Below, in pieces: positions 52,487 through 60,446 of a stretch of DNA of 64,000 bases. A model generated the notes under the pieces. The model was given only the letters and a program-made list of their open reading frames with translations. It was not told the origin of the DNA and ran no database searches. Location of the stretch: assembly GCA_025612245.1 (NCBI GenBank), contig JAAXKQ010000001.1:248001-312000 (forward strand). The letters run 5' to 3'. Every line of letters begins with the position of its first letter. Position 1 is the first letter of the stretch. The position numbers and the translations under genes were made by a program. The DNA comes from Ignavibacteria bacterium. GTDB lineage: Bacteria; Bacteroidota; Ignavibacteria; Ignavibacteriales; SURF-24.

Positions 52487-53328
52487 CAATAGACAAGGCT
52501 GTACTTGGCCCAGACTCCCAGTGCAATGCCGACTTTTTCAAACTTTGTAACTTTAATCTTCTTTTCGTAGACGTTATAATGGCTGGCTTCGATTTTCTGC
52601 AGAAGTTTATAATAAATATGCTGCATTGCCCGGGCAGCAAACATGGCTGGTTTGTCCTCAAGGTCAAGCGCGTGATTGGCCTTGTCGAAATAATCCTTTG
52701 CCCTCTGAGCCTCGTATCTCATCAGCTGGACGAAATTTTCATTGTAGACGCTGCTTAAGAGCTCTGCTTCAGAATAGTTGAATTTCACCATATCCTGCTG
52801 CGGCAGGTATATTCTGCCGTTCTGTGCGTCAATTTTAACGTCGCGCAAAATATTTGTAAGCTGAAGCGCAAGCCCTAGGTTAACGGCAAAATCCTTGGCC
52901 GAGTTGTTCTTATAGCCGAATATTTCTATGCACATGAGCCCCACGGTTGAAGCTACCCTGTAGCAGTAAAGTGTCAGATCCTCAAAGGAGAGATACCTGT
53001 TATTCTGTAGGTCCATTTCCATTCCCCTAATCAGCTCAAAGAAGGGCTCAATGGGGATGTGGAACTGCTGAATAATGTGTGAAAGCTTATTAAAGAACTG
53101 GTAATCCGAATTACCGGTCAATGATTTTTCCAGCTCGATGCGCCACTTGCGGAGTTTTTCATACTTTACCTCCTCGGGCTCGTTGCCGTCGTCTACTATG
53201 TCATCGGTCTGCCTGCAGAAAGCATACACCGTATTCATTGCATCCCTTTTGTCGGTGGGAAGCAGGCTGAATGCATAATAAAAACTGCTTTTACTGCTTT
53301 TTGCAATCTGCTGTGAAAAATCGCTCAT
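52486..53328 (-). CDS. hpnD: Presqualene diphosphate synthase
   Basis: 280 aa trans-isoprenyl synthase. First Asp-rich motif QTDDIVDD (about 40-47), second motif LTNILRD with downstream GRIYLP. It condenses two farnesyl diphosphates to presqualene diphosphate. It starts directly after the hpnC stop (TGA then ATG) and is itself overlapped by hpnE. Assigned to HpnD rather than phytoene synthase by the three-gene context. Confidence 0.88.
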   Translation of the reverse strand: MSDFSQQIAKSSKSSFYYAFSLLPTDKRDAMNTVYAFCRQTDDIVDDGNEPEEVKYEKLRKWRIELEKSLTGNSDYQFFNKLSHIIQQFHIPIEPFFELIRGMEMDLQNNRYLSFEDLTLYCYRVASTVGLMCIEIFGYKNNSAKDFAVNLGLALQLTNILRDVKIDAQNGRIYLPQQDMVKFNYSEAELLSSVYNENFVQLMRYEAQRAKDYFDKANHALDLEDKPAMFAARAMQHIYYKLLQKIEASHYNVYEKKIKVTKFEKVGIALGVWAKYSLVY

Positions 53329-54183
53329 TCAAGGCTCAAAAATTGATTTAATGAAAAGGTTAAAATATTCCAATTTGCCCAGTTTGGGTCTTTTGTTTAT
53401 CACGTCGTAACCATTATCTTTAATTTTGTCCAGAATTTCCAGCCCGCCTAGAACAGTCCATTTAATCTCCAGGTTAAGCGGCCTCGGCAGAAAAGCCGTT
53501 AGCGGCTTCCCCTCAAGAAAAAGTTCACGTGTTCTGTCGACCTGAAGCCTTATCAGCTCTTTAAAGTTAGTATTAATTTTCTTCAACTCAAAATCATTTT
53601 CAGTAACATTAAACTTTTTCATCTCCTCCAAAGGGATGTAAATTCTACCCTTTTTAAGGTCTATACTGGCGTCCTGATAGAAATTTGCCAGCTGAAGCGC
53701 CGAGCAAATTTTGTCAGATAGCAGGGCCAGCTTTTCACTCCTTACCTCAAAAAGCTCAAGAATTATCCTTCCAACCGGGTTGGCAGAAAAGCGGCAATAA
53801 TCCATCACTTCTTCAAATGTATTGTACCTTTTAACCCTAACGTCCTGCCTGAAGGCGGTAAGAAGGTCAAAGAAGTATGATGGCGTCAGCTTTTTTTCAT
53901 GAATTGTTCCGACAAGAGCCCTGAAAAATCCGTTCTTATATTCCCCCGCAAGAGCATCCTTAAGATCAGCTTCCAGGCAGTCAAGAGCCTTTATTCTTTC
54001 CTGCGGACTTAAGTCTCCCTCGTCTGCCAGGTCATCTGCCATGCGCGCATATTTATATATGACAGCAACATGCTTCCTCAGTTTCTTTGGGACAAGAAAA
54101 GAAACCACGGGAAAGTTCTCGTAGTGTGAAGAAGCGACTTCAAGTGATTCCTTATATTCTTTATCTATGTCTATATGTTTCAA
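53329..54183 (-). CDS. hpnC: Squalene synthase HpnC (hydroxysqualene synthase)
   Basis: 284 aa, same fold as hpnD. MADDLADEGD is the first Asp-rich motif and LANFYQDASIDLKKGRIYIP the second region, in the HpnC-type form with Phe-Tyr-Gln before Asp. It converts presqualene diphosphate to hydroxysqualene. First gene of the operon hpnC-hpnD-hpnE. No squalene-hopene cyclase is visible in the window. Confidence 0.88.
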   Translation of the reverse strand: MKHIDIDKEYKESLEVASSHYENFPVVSFLVPKKLRKHVAVIYKYARMADDLADEGDLSPQERIKALDCLEADLKDALAGEYKNGFFRALVGTIHEKKLTPSYFFDLLTAFRQDVRVKRYNTFEEVMDYCRFSANPVGRIILELFEVRSEKLALLSDKICSALQLANFYQDASIDLKKGRIYIPLEEMKKFNVTENDFELKKINTNFKELIRLQVDRTRELFLEGKPLTAFLPRPLNLEIKWTVLGGLEILDKIKDNGYDVINKRPKLGKLEYFNLFIKSIFEP

Positions 54184-54487
54184 TATTTTATGAATATTTC
54201 GTGTTAAAGAAAAAGCGTTAATATTATGGGATAAATGGCTTTAGACTCCCAAAACCCTCCTCCAATTTAACTTAAGTTCTGCAATAAATCAAAACGCCCA
54301 AGTTCCTAGTGTGTAGGCTGCCCTCTACAACGCCCACCGTTTACTTTCAGTGACGGGGCTCACAAAACCTTTAACGTATATGATGAAAAAGTTGCAGGGC
54401 AGAGTAAATCGGTTACCTTTAAATTAAAGGGACAGATCATATATAATAATCTTTACGACTACTATTGACTACAAAAAGAGACTAATT
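54184..54487. other. intergenic region with coding-like remnant
   Basis: 304 bp between hpnC (-) and the outer-membrane-like gene (+). The hpnC promoter should be in the left part. The right part holds the remnant listed separately. Confidence 0.4.
54309..54468 (+). pseudogene. coding-like 3' fragment without start codon
   Basis: One plus-strand frame is open to a TGA at 54466-54468, closed upstream by a TAG at about 54307, with no ATG. The last 39 codons read like protein (FTFSDGAHKTFNVYDE, SVTFKLKGQ), beta-strand-like and suggestive of the end of a secreted protein. It may be a gene remnant or chance. Confidence 0.3.
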
Positions 54488-55612
54488 ATGAATATCAGAA
54501 GGCTTTTTTTTATAATTCTCTCAATATTACTTCCCAATTTATCACTACTGGCACAGATCGACGAGACAGAAAAACCCGAATATTATCAGATGGAGCCTTA
54601 TAACGACAGTCTTTTTGTAAAGATCCAGGAAGAAGTCTTCATTGATCCGCCGGACCCAAAGGCTGAAATAATTGTTGACCTCAGGGACCAGAATAACCAG
54701 ACTGTTTCAATCAAGGGCGCCCTCTACCCTATTTTATCTTTTACTCCGGAGACGCGTGCAAAAATTGTAACCTACCCGTTTAAGATTAATCTTCTGGATG
54801 ACATAAACTACGGAAGCGTCTTTACGCGCGTAATCAGCAAAATCAAGATGAGCAAGCTCATCGAACCACCCAGGAAAAACCAGATTGCCTCCACGCTTTT
54901 TTATGTAAACCCATTTCTGCAGGTTTACGGCTGGGAAAGGTTCGGTATACCGTTTAAGGATGACCTGGGCATTTCCATTGGTTTCGGAACCCCGTACTCT
55001 GCGCCCATGGAAACCAACTTTGCCGAGGCAAATATACATATACTGGGTTTCTACGGCGGGGCATTTACAAAAATGGAGCCTGTAATTGAGCCCAAGTTCT
55101 TCAAAAATCCCCTCATCGCCACAACCGGATACCAGGTGGGCTATGTCATACCCTTGGGAAACTTCTTTGAGTTTAATTACCAGAAGACCGTAGATAACCT
55201 GAAGCAAGACTACATCGAATCTATATATAACGGCGACAGCTCAAAACTCCTTAAGCTGATGTCGGGATCTTATTTCAACTGGGAATTCAGGTATCCCTTC
55301 AGGACGCTTGGAAGCAGCCGCGCAAAGCTCTACGTGGCCAAATACCAGAATGAAATTCACCTTGGTTACATGGGGCGCGAACTCTCTTTGGCCGGAAGCA
55401 CATTCGATTTCAGATTTGATGCCCTCGTAAAGACTCAGGACAGGAAGCGCCAGTACGCTCTTGATATACTGGTGCAGAGAGTAGCTTCAGGCTGGGGCTT
55501 CAGCACACTTGCCCTAGGGCCCAGCATAGTTATGGCAAATGACAAATACGGAAAATTTGGTTTTATGACATTTTTTGTCAATGCCAGGCTGAAAGTTGGG
55601 ACTTCCTTATAG
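54488..55612 (+). CDS. hypothetical outer-membrane-like protein
   Basis: 374 aa. Signal peptide ending at LLAQ, then a strand-rich, Gly- and aromatic-rich sequence (SIGFGTPY, GYQVGYVIPLGNFFEFNYQ, FNWEFRYPF) ending in FFVNARLKVG, like an outer-membrane beta-barrel. No family recognised, no T9SS tail. Weak ribosome site (AAAAGAG). Its neighbours give no functional clue. Confidence 0.7.
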   Translation: MNIRRLFFIILSILLPNLSLLAQIDETEKPEYYQMEPYNDSLFVKIQEEVFIDPPDPKAEIIVDLRDQNNQTVSIKGALYPILSFTPETRAKIVTYPFKINLLDDINYGSVFTRVISKIKMSKLIEPPRKNQIASTLFYVNPFLQVYGWERFGIPFKDDLGISIGFGTPYSAPMETNFAEANIHILGFYGGAFTKMEPVIEPKFFKNPLIATTGYQVGYVIPLGNFFEFNYQKTVDNLKQDYIESIYNGDSSKLLKLMSGSYFNWEFRYPFRTLGSSRAKLYVAKYQNEIHLGYMGRELSLAGSTFDFRFDALVKTQDRKRQYALDILVQRVASGWGFSTLALGPSIVMANDKYGKFGFMTFFVNARLKVGTSL

Positions 55613-55686
55613 TGCAGTTTTAGCCTTCTTAATGTAAATTGCCCGGGGAAAATCCCATTGAAAGAAAAGCATATAGAACAATGCCA

Positions 55687-55977
55687 TCAGGACTTGTTGA
55701 ATTTTGTGCCTTTTAACAGGAGATTTGCACAGAAGATACTAACCCCATAGCTTTTTACATATTCGTGCAGGGATTTTTCAAATTTTTTGCGGTCTGTGAT
55801 CCGGAAATCCAGCTCCTTCGAATAAAGAAGCTGATAACAGAATTCGTTTGCCGTTATCTCTTTTTTTAGATAACCTTTCATTGCTGAGGAGTCGGGAGCC
55901 TGGAGAATAAGACTAATGCCCATTGCCTTTTCCCATTCCGCAGGATTTTTTAAGACTTGTTTCTGTAGGACTTCCAT
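55687..55977 (-). CDS. small hypothetical protein
   Basis: 96 aa, cytoplasmic, helical. Start at the ATG at 55977 (MEVLQKQV); a GTG four codons upstream (55989) with a better TGGAG site is an alternative. No family recognised. Isolated between convergent and divergent neighbours. Confidence 0.5.
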   Translation of the reverse strand: MEVLQKQVLKNPAEWEKAMGISLILQAPDSSAMKGYLKKEITANEFCYQLLYSKELDFRITDRKKFEKSLHEYVKSYGVSIFCANLLLKGTKFNKS

Positions 55978-56256
55978 TATGCATCTCACTCCAATTATTG
56001 ATGAGTAATTTTATTGATTTTATTTATAATATGCAATATGGGAAAAACCAAATATCCCAGACGGCATAGTTTCCCGCATTTTTTTTGAGAAAGCCCATCT
56101 TTTTAATTTATTTCCAGAATCCTTTTCAGGAAAAGTGAATCTAATTCAAGACAGAAAGTGCTTTAGAATGCCATATGGATGACATTTTGCAATGATTTAA
56201 CAATTGTGGGCACAACATTAAACAATTTTATAAAACATGAATTAAAAAGGTTTTGC

Positions 56257-56631
56257 ATGCCAATAGATCAGATCGTACTATACGCAGTTATCGTTTTTTT
56301 CGTCATTTTATACCTAAGAAAATCCTTTCAGTCAAAATCCCTCAGGCAGTACGCCCCAGGTGAAGTCAAAGACAAGATAAACGCTAAGGGCACCGATTTT
56401 GTGCTGCTTGACGTCAGGACGGGTAGCGAGCGGGCAGAAAGGCACATAAAAAATTCGCTGCATATACCGCTTAATGAACTTAAGGCAAGAATAAATGAGC
56501 TGAATAATCTGAAGGATAAAGAGATTATCTGCTACTGCAGGAGCGGCAACAGGAGCAGTACGGCGGCGCTTCTTCTGAAAAAGGCGGGGTTCAAATCCGC
56601 GAATATGAAAGGCGGCATGTTAGCCTGGTAA
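56257..56631 (+). CDS. Membrane-anchored rhodanese-domain protein
   Basis: 124 aa. One N-terminal membrane helix (6-20), then a single rhodanese domain (about 32-123) with LLDVRTGSE and the active-site loop CRSGNRS (Cys94), then GGMLAW. Such proteins carry persulfide sulfur or act as sulfur-transfer adaptors; the loop length is that of sulfurtransferases. Start at the ATG at 56257 with AAGG; an upstream in-frame extension has no support. Confidence 0.85.
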   Translation: MPIDQIVLYAVIVFFVILYLRKSFQSKSLRQYAPGEVKDKINAKGTDFVLLDVRTGSERAERHIKNSLHIPLNELKARINELNNLKDKEIICYCRSGNRSSTAALLLKKAGFKSANMKGGMLAW

Positions 56632-56641
56632 AAAGGCGTAA

Positions 56642-56671
56642 GAAAAAAGCCGCAGAATATTTCCGCGGCTT
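56642..56671 (-). terminator. terminator of the YflT-like gene
   Basis: Minus strand: AAGCCGC (complement of 56665-56671), loop, GCGGCTT (complement of 56647-56653), then a run of T. Confidence 0.75.
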
Positions 56672-56695
56672 CACGGAAAGGAATTCTTTTAAGGA

Positions 56696-57259
56696 TTAAA
56701 ATCTCCTGTTTTCAGGCGGAGCATCGGCATTATAGTCACCTGATGCCTCAGAGGTGGAAGAAATATCCTCGGCTCCTGTTTCTGAAAGCATATTCTTAGC
56801 CCTTCTAACCCACTCCTCATCATCGCAATGGATTGAGAGCAGAATGCCTCCCTTGCGTATTCGTCCGTCGTATCGTTTGGCTTCGAATTCAGGTATGCCC
56901 ATGCCGATAAGTGTACCGGTTATGCCTCCTAATGCTCCTCCGGCACCTGCACCGGCCAGTGCCGCAACGATGGGTCCCGCGGCCAGAAAAGGGCCAATTC
57001 CCGGAATAGCCAGGGCGCCAATTCCGGCAAGCCATCCCAGTGCGCCGCCAACAACCATACCCGTTCCGGCACCGGTTGCGGCTCCTTCGGGAGCTTTTGT
57101 GCCTTTTTCCATCGCAAAATCCTTGGAACCTTCGTTCTCTTGCATCAGGACAGAGATATCCGTGTTTCTGAAGCCGGCATTTTTTAATGCATCCACCGCG
57201 TTTTCAACGGATAGGCGCGTGTTGTATATACCAAAAACCGACGTGTTTTTACCAGCCAT
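56696..57259 (-). CDS. General-stress (YflT-like) protein with glycine-zipper segment
   Basis: 187 aa. Residues 6-40 match the heat-induced stress protein YflT N-terminus (VFGIYNTRLSVENAVDALKNAGF, here also NTDISVLM). A long Gly/Ala-rich hydrophobic stretch (about 58-118, GTGMVVGGALGWLAG, GAGAGGALGGITG) of glycine-zipper type follows, then a second alpha/beta part (GGILLSIHCDDEEW). It may insert in or associate with membranes. Role in stress inferred only from family. AGGAGG site. Confidence 0.75.
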   Translation of the reverse strand: MAGKNTSVFGIYNTRLSVENAVDALKNAGFRNTDISVLMQENEGSKDFAMEKGTKAPEGAATGAGTGMVVGGALGWLAGIGALAIPGIGPFLAAGPIVAALAGAGAGGALGGITGTLIGMGIPEFEAKRYDGRIRKGGILLSIHCDDEEWVRRAKNMLSETGAEDISSTSEASGDYNADAPPENRRF

Positions 57260-57412
57260 TTATCCTCCTGTCATTTTAATACGTTGACTATTTATTTAGC
57301 TTAAGAATTTATTTCTCTCCGTTCAAGCTACTTTTATGGTAGAATCAGGGGATGCGTGAAGTGGCTGGTTTGCCCTATGCATGCAAACAATAGAGGTCTT
57401 TAGCTCAAGATT

Positions 57413-57961
57413 TCAGTGCTTTTTTGCCGTGCCCGACTGAGGAGTCATCCGGAAGCTATTAGGGTCGTAGCCGTGTGCTTTCAGTATATTCCAGATTTCG
57501 GAGAGCTTTTCCTCGGATAGCTTTTGCGTGCGGCTTAGTATCCAGCCGTATTTCCTGTCGGGTGACCCTACGACGGAGTACTGGTAGTCCTTATCTAGCC
57601 CGATTATCCAGTAATCCCCCCAGAATGGACGTATACCCAGTATGCTGAAAAAGCTGACCTCGAGTTTTGAGTTTGATGCCGGATCGACAATTCTTGCAAT
57701 ACCTTCAACAACGTTTCTATGCCCGTCACCTTCATCACAGCTGTTAATAACGTTAATTCTTCCGTCATCCCTCAGTGAATATTCAGCTGTTGTATTGCCG
57801 GTGCAGTCTTTCTGGAACCTGTTTGGAATTTTAGCAATTTCATACCACAAGCCCGCATAATGCTTAAGATTTACGAATTTTACCGTTTCGGGTTCATTCT
57901 GCTTTTCCTGGGCTGAAACAACCCCGCTTAAGACAAGAAGAATTGTAAGGAATGCATTCAT
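57413..57961 (-). CDS. Lipocalin (Blc type)
   Basis: 182 aa. Signal peptide ending at VSAQ, then a bacterial lipocalin: LKHYAGLWYEIAKIPNRFQ, the strand FWGDYWIIGLD with DYQYSVVGSPDRKYGWILSRT, as in E. coli Blc. No lipobox Cys, so soluble periplasmic or secreted. Blc-type proteins bind fatty acids or lysophospholipids and help membrane maintenance under stress. Confidence 0.9.
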   Translation of the reverse strand: MNAFLTILLVLSGVVSAQEKQNEPETVKFVNLKHYAGLWYEIAKIPNRFQKDCTGNTTAEYSLRDDGRINVINSCDEGDGHRNVVEGIARIVDPASNSKLEVSFFSILGIRPFWGDYWIIGLDKDYQYSVVGSPDRKYGWILSRTQKLSEEKLSEIWNILKAHGYDPNSFRMTPQSGTAKKH

Positions 57962-58323
57962 AGAATTTTCTCCGGAGATTTTTTTGTGGGCCTGATTGGT
58001 CCGTGTACATTCAATAAAAATTTAGCAGGAGAAACGAAAAAATCAAGGCTCGCGCAAATATACGAGCCCGCGCCCCGTAATTTTATTTAAGTCATAAAGG
58101 CAATTCAGCCTTATTTATGTTAAAGATTTTGCCCCCAGGCTTTAATATTTGACGAAAAAACTCAAAAATACCTTTTATTTTTTTAAGAATAGACTTATTT
58201 TTGTAAAGTATTTTTGAGGCGTAATTATTCCAATGGGGGCAATAGCCGCTTATGCTGCAGGCAATAATTACCGCATCCAATCCATGATCAAGCACTAAAA
58301 ATAACAGGAGAAAGAAAACTCAC
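57962..58323. other. intergenic region with structured leader upstream of the nucleobase-uptake operon
   Basis: 362 bp. Three structures: (1) GGCTCG/CGAGCC hairpin at 58047-58068, followed on the minus strand by a T-run; (2) an 11-bp stem with one bulge, 58219-58229 with 58263-58274, enclosing a G-rich 33-base loop, 49 bases before the ATG; (3) a 9-bp long-range pairing, 58129-58137 with 58234-58242, that would compete with the folding inside (2). No known riboswitch consensus was recognised. Confidence 0.45.
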
Positions 58324-58998
58324 ATGAAGAAATACCTTTTAATTTTTATGTTCTTTTTATCGGGTTCCTTAATGGCGCAGAATTTTCAGCTTCATTACGA
58401 TATGGGAAAAGACAGGCACTATTATACTTCAACAGTCGAGATGTTTAAGCCCGATGAGTACGGTTCAACGTTTTTATTTATAGATATGGATTACAACCGC
58501 GGCGGCAACAAGAGTGCATCGCTGGGCTATATGGAAATCGCCCGCTACGTAAACCTTCCTTTTGTAAAAGGTTTATCTGCAACGGTTCAGTACAATGACG
58601 GAATGATTTATAACAAGGATCTTGACAAGGATTTTCCCTTGGGGCAGGTATGGCTGGCAGGATTCAGCTATCCAATAGATTTAGGATTCGTTACCTTGAA
58701 TACGGACCTTTTATACCGTGCGGATTACCTTTCAGAGTCAAAGGCAAATGCACAGCTGACGACAGTCTGGTTTAAGTCGTTTTTCGACAACAGGATTAAT
58801 TTTACGGGCTTTATGGATATCTGGTCTACAAAGCAGGCCGGGAAAAACCAGGTTGTTCTTCTTACAGAGCCCCAGATCTGGTTCAATGTAGTCAACCACC
58901 TTGCAGTTGGAAGTGAAGTTGAAATTAGCAATAACTTTGTACCTGGAAAAACCAGCGTTCAGGTAAACCCTACAGTTGCGGCAAAGTGGACATTCTAA
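58324..58998 (+). CDS. Tsx-like (DUF5020) outer-membrane nucleoside channel
   Basis: 224 aa. Signal peptide ending at LMAQ, then a 12-strand-like barrel ending in aromatic Phe (KWTF), matching the DUF5020/Tsx-like group: NFQLHYDMG, FLFIDMDYN, YMEIARYVNLP, GFMDIWS. Its position 21 bp before a purine permease supports nucleoside or nucleobase passage across the outer membrane. CAGGAGA site. Confidence 0.8.
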   Translation: MKKYLLIFMFFLSGSLMAQNFQLHYDMGKDRHYYTSTVEMFKPDEYGSTFLFIDMDYNRGGNKSASLGYMEIARYVNLPFVKGLSATVQYNDGMIYNKDLDKDFPLGQVWLAGFSYPIDLGFVTLNTDLLYRADYLSESKANAQLTTVWFKSFFDNRINFTGFMDIWSTKQAGKNQVVLLTEPQIWFNVVNHLAVGSEVEISNNFVPGKTSVQVNPTVAAKWTF

Positions 58999-59019
58999 CA
59001 ATTTAATCCGGGGAAAAAC

Positions 59020-60351
59020 ATGTTAAGTCACTTTTTCGAGTTCGAGAAAAATAAAACAGATCTTAAGACGGAAATTCTTGCCGGGGCAACGACGTTTCTT
59101 GCGGCAATGTACATAATTGTAGTAAATCCTGCCATACTGAGTAAAACCGGTATGTCTTTCAGCGCAGTGCTTACGGCAACCGTGCTGGTATCGGCTTTCT
59201 GCACTATAATGATGGGAATTTATGCCAAGAACCCCATACTTGTGGCCCCTGGAATGGGACTGAATGCATTCTTCACCTTTTCGGTGGTGCTTGGAATGGG
59301 GGTAAAATGGGAAGTGGCGCTTGGTGCGGTTTTCTGGGCAGGCGTTGCATTCCTGTTACTTTCAATTTTCAACATACGTACCTTTATCGTAAAGGCAATT
59401 CCAAAGCAGATCCGCTATGCGGTCTCGGCCGGCATTGGGCTTTTTATTGCACTGATCGGTTTTGCAAATGCAAAGTTCATTGTTTCCAATCCAGCTACAA
59501 TTGTCAGCATCGGTAAGCTGGATGCCGTTACGATTACCTTTCTTGTAGGCCTGCTTTTAACTTCAATTCTGGTAATCAAACGCGTAAAGGGCGCTCTTAT
59601 CTACGGCATTATACTTACTACTCTGATTGCCCTACCGATAGGACGCTTCTACGGCGACGCTTCGGCGATTAACTTTGGAGTGCCGACGCTTGTAACCTGG
59701 AAAGGACTATTTTCGGCTCCCGACTTCAGCCTGATCGGAAAACTGGATCTGTTGGGGTCACTTCAGTTCTCCATCTGGCCGATTGCCTTCGCATTCTTAT
59801 TTACAGACATGTTCGACAGCCTTTCTACTTTTGTAGGCGTTGCCGAGGCAGCCGATCTGATCGATGAAAACGGCGAGCCAAGGAATGTCAAACAGTCGCT
59901 TATTGTCGATGCCGTTGCAACTACAGGGGCAGGCCTCCTGGGAAGCAGCGCAGGTACGGCCTACATCGAATCGGCTACAGGAGTTGAAGAAGGCGGCAGA
60001 ACCGGAATGACGGCCCTTACGGCAGGAATCCTTTTCCTTCCCTTTATGTTTATTTCACCTTTGTTATCCATAGTACCTTCTATTGCCACCTCCCCTGCCC
60101 TGGTACTGGTAGGTGTCTTTATGATGAAACCTATACTGAAAATAAACTGGTCGCAGTTTGACGACGCCATCCCGGCATTCCTTGCCCTGGTGCTCATACC
60201 TTTCACGTATTCAATTACAGAAGGCATCATCTGGGGATTTTTGTCCTGGACCATCATCAAGCTGGCGCTCGGGAAAAAACACGAAGTTTCGCCAATGCTG
60301 ATAACAATTGATGTTTTTGCCATTATTGCACTAATTCTTGCACAAAAATAA
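59020..60351 (+). CDS. NCS2-family purine permease (AzgA/PbuG group)
   Basis: 443 aa, about twelve to fourteen helices. TEILAGATTFLAAMYI, APGMGLNAFF, DMFDSLSTFVGVAEAA and SSAGTAYIESATGVEEGGRTG are hallmarks of the COG2252 (adenine/guanine/hypoxanthine) branch of NCS2. Proton-coupled nucleobase uptake at the inner membrane. Same operon as the Tsx-like channel. Purine preference follows from the branch, not from direct evidence. Confidence 0.9.
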   Translation: MLSHFFEFEKNKTDLKTEILAGATTFLAAMYIIVVNPAILSKTGMSFSAVLTATVLVSAFCTIMMGIYAKNPILVAPGMGLNAFFTFSVVLGMGVKWEVALGAVFWAGVAFLLLSIFNIRTFIVKAIPKQIRYAVSAGIGLFIALIGFANAKFIVSNPATIVSIGKLDAVTITFLVGLLLTSILVIKRVKGALIYGIILTTLIALPIGRFYGDASAINFGVPTLVTWKGLFSAPDFSLIGKLDLLGSLQFSIWPIAFAFLFTDMFDSLSTFVGVAEAADLIDENGEPRNVKQSLIVDAVATTGAGLLGSSAGTAYIESATGVEEGGRTGMTALTAGILFLPFMFISPLLSIVPSIATSPALVLVGVFMMKPILKINWSQFDDAIPAFLALVLIPFTYSITEGIIWGFLSWTIIKLALGKKHEVSPMLITIDVFAIIALILAQK

Positions 60352-60370
60352 ATAAGCAGTTCAGATTTCA

Positions 60371-60396
60371 AAAAGGGCCATGGCGCCCTTTTTTTA
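60371..60396 (+). terminator. terminator after the purine permease
   Basis: AAAGGGC (60372-60378) / GCCCTTT (60385-60391), then T-run. The next permease gene should have its own promoter in 60397-60446. Confidence 0.75.
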
Positions 60397-60446
60397 TAAG
60401 ACCTTTTTATTACTAAAGTAATTTTTGAATTTTAAGAAGGAGTCAA

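Noticed and set aside
58092-58295. Minus-strand reading frame of 67 codons (GTG start) upstream of the Tsx-like gene, followed by a hairpin and T-run at 58047-58068
   Set aside because: AT-rich, no ribosome site, no recognisable family, and it overlaps the leader structure. The hairpin leaves a small chance that it is expressed.
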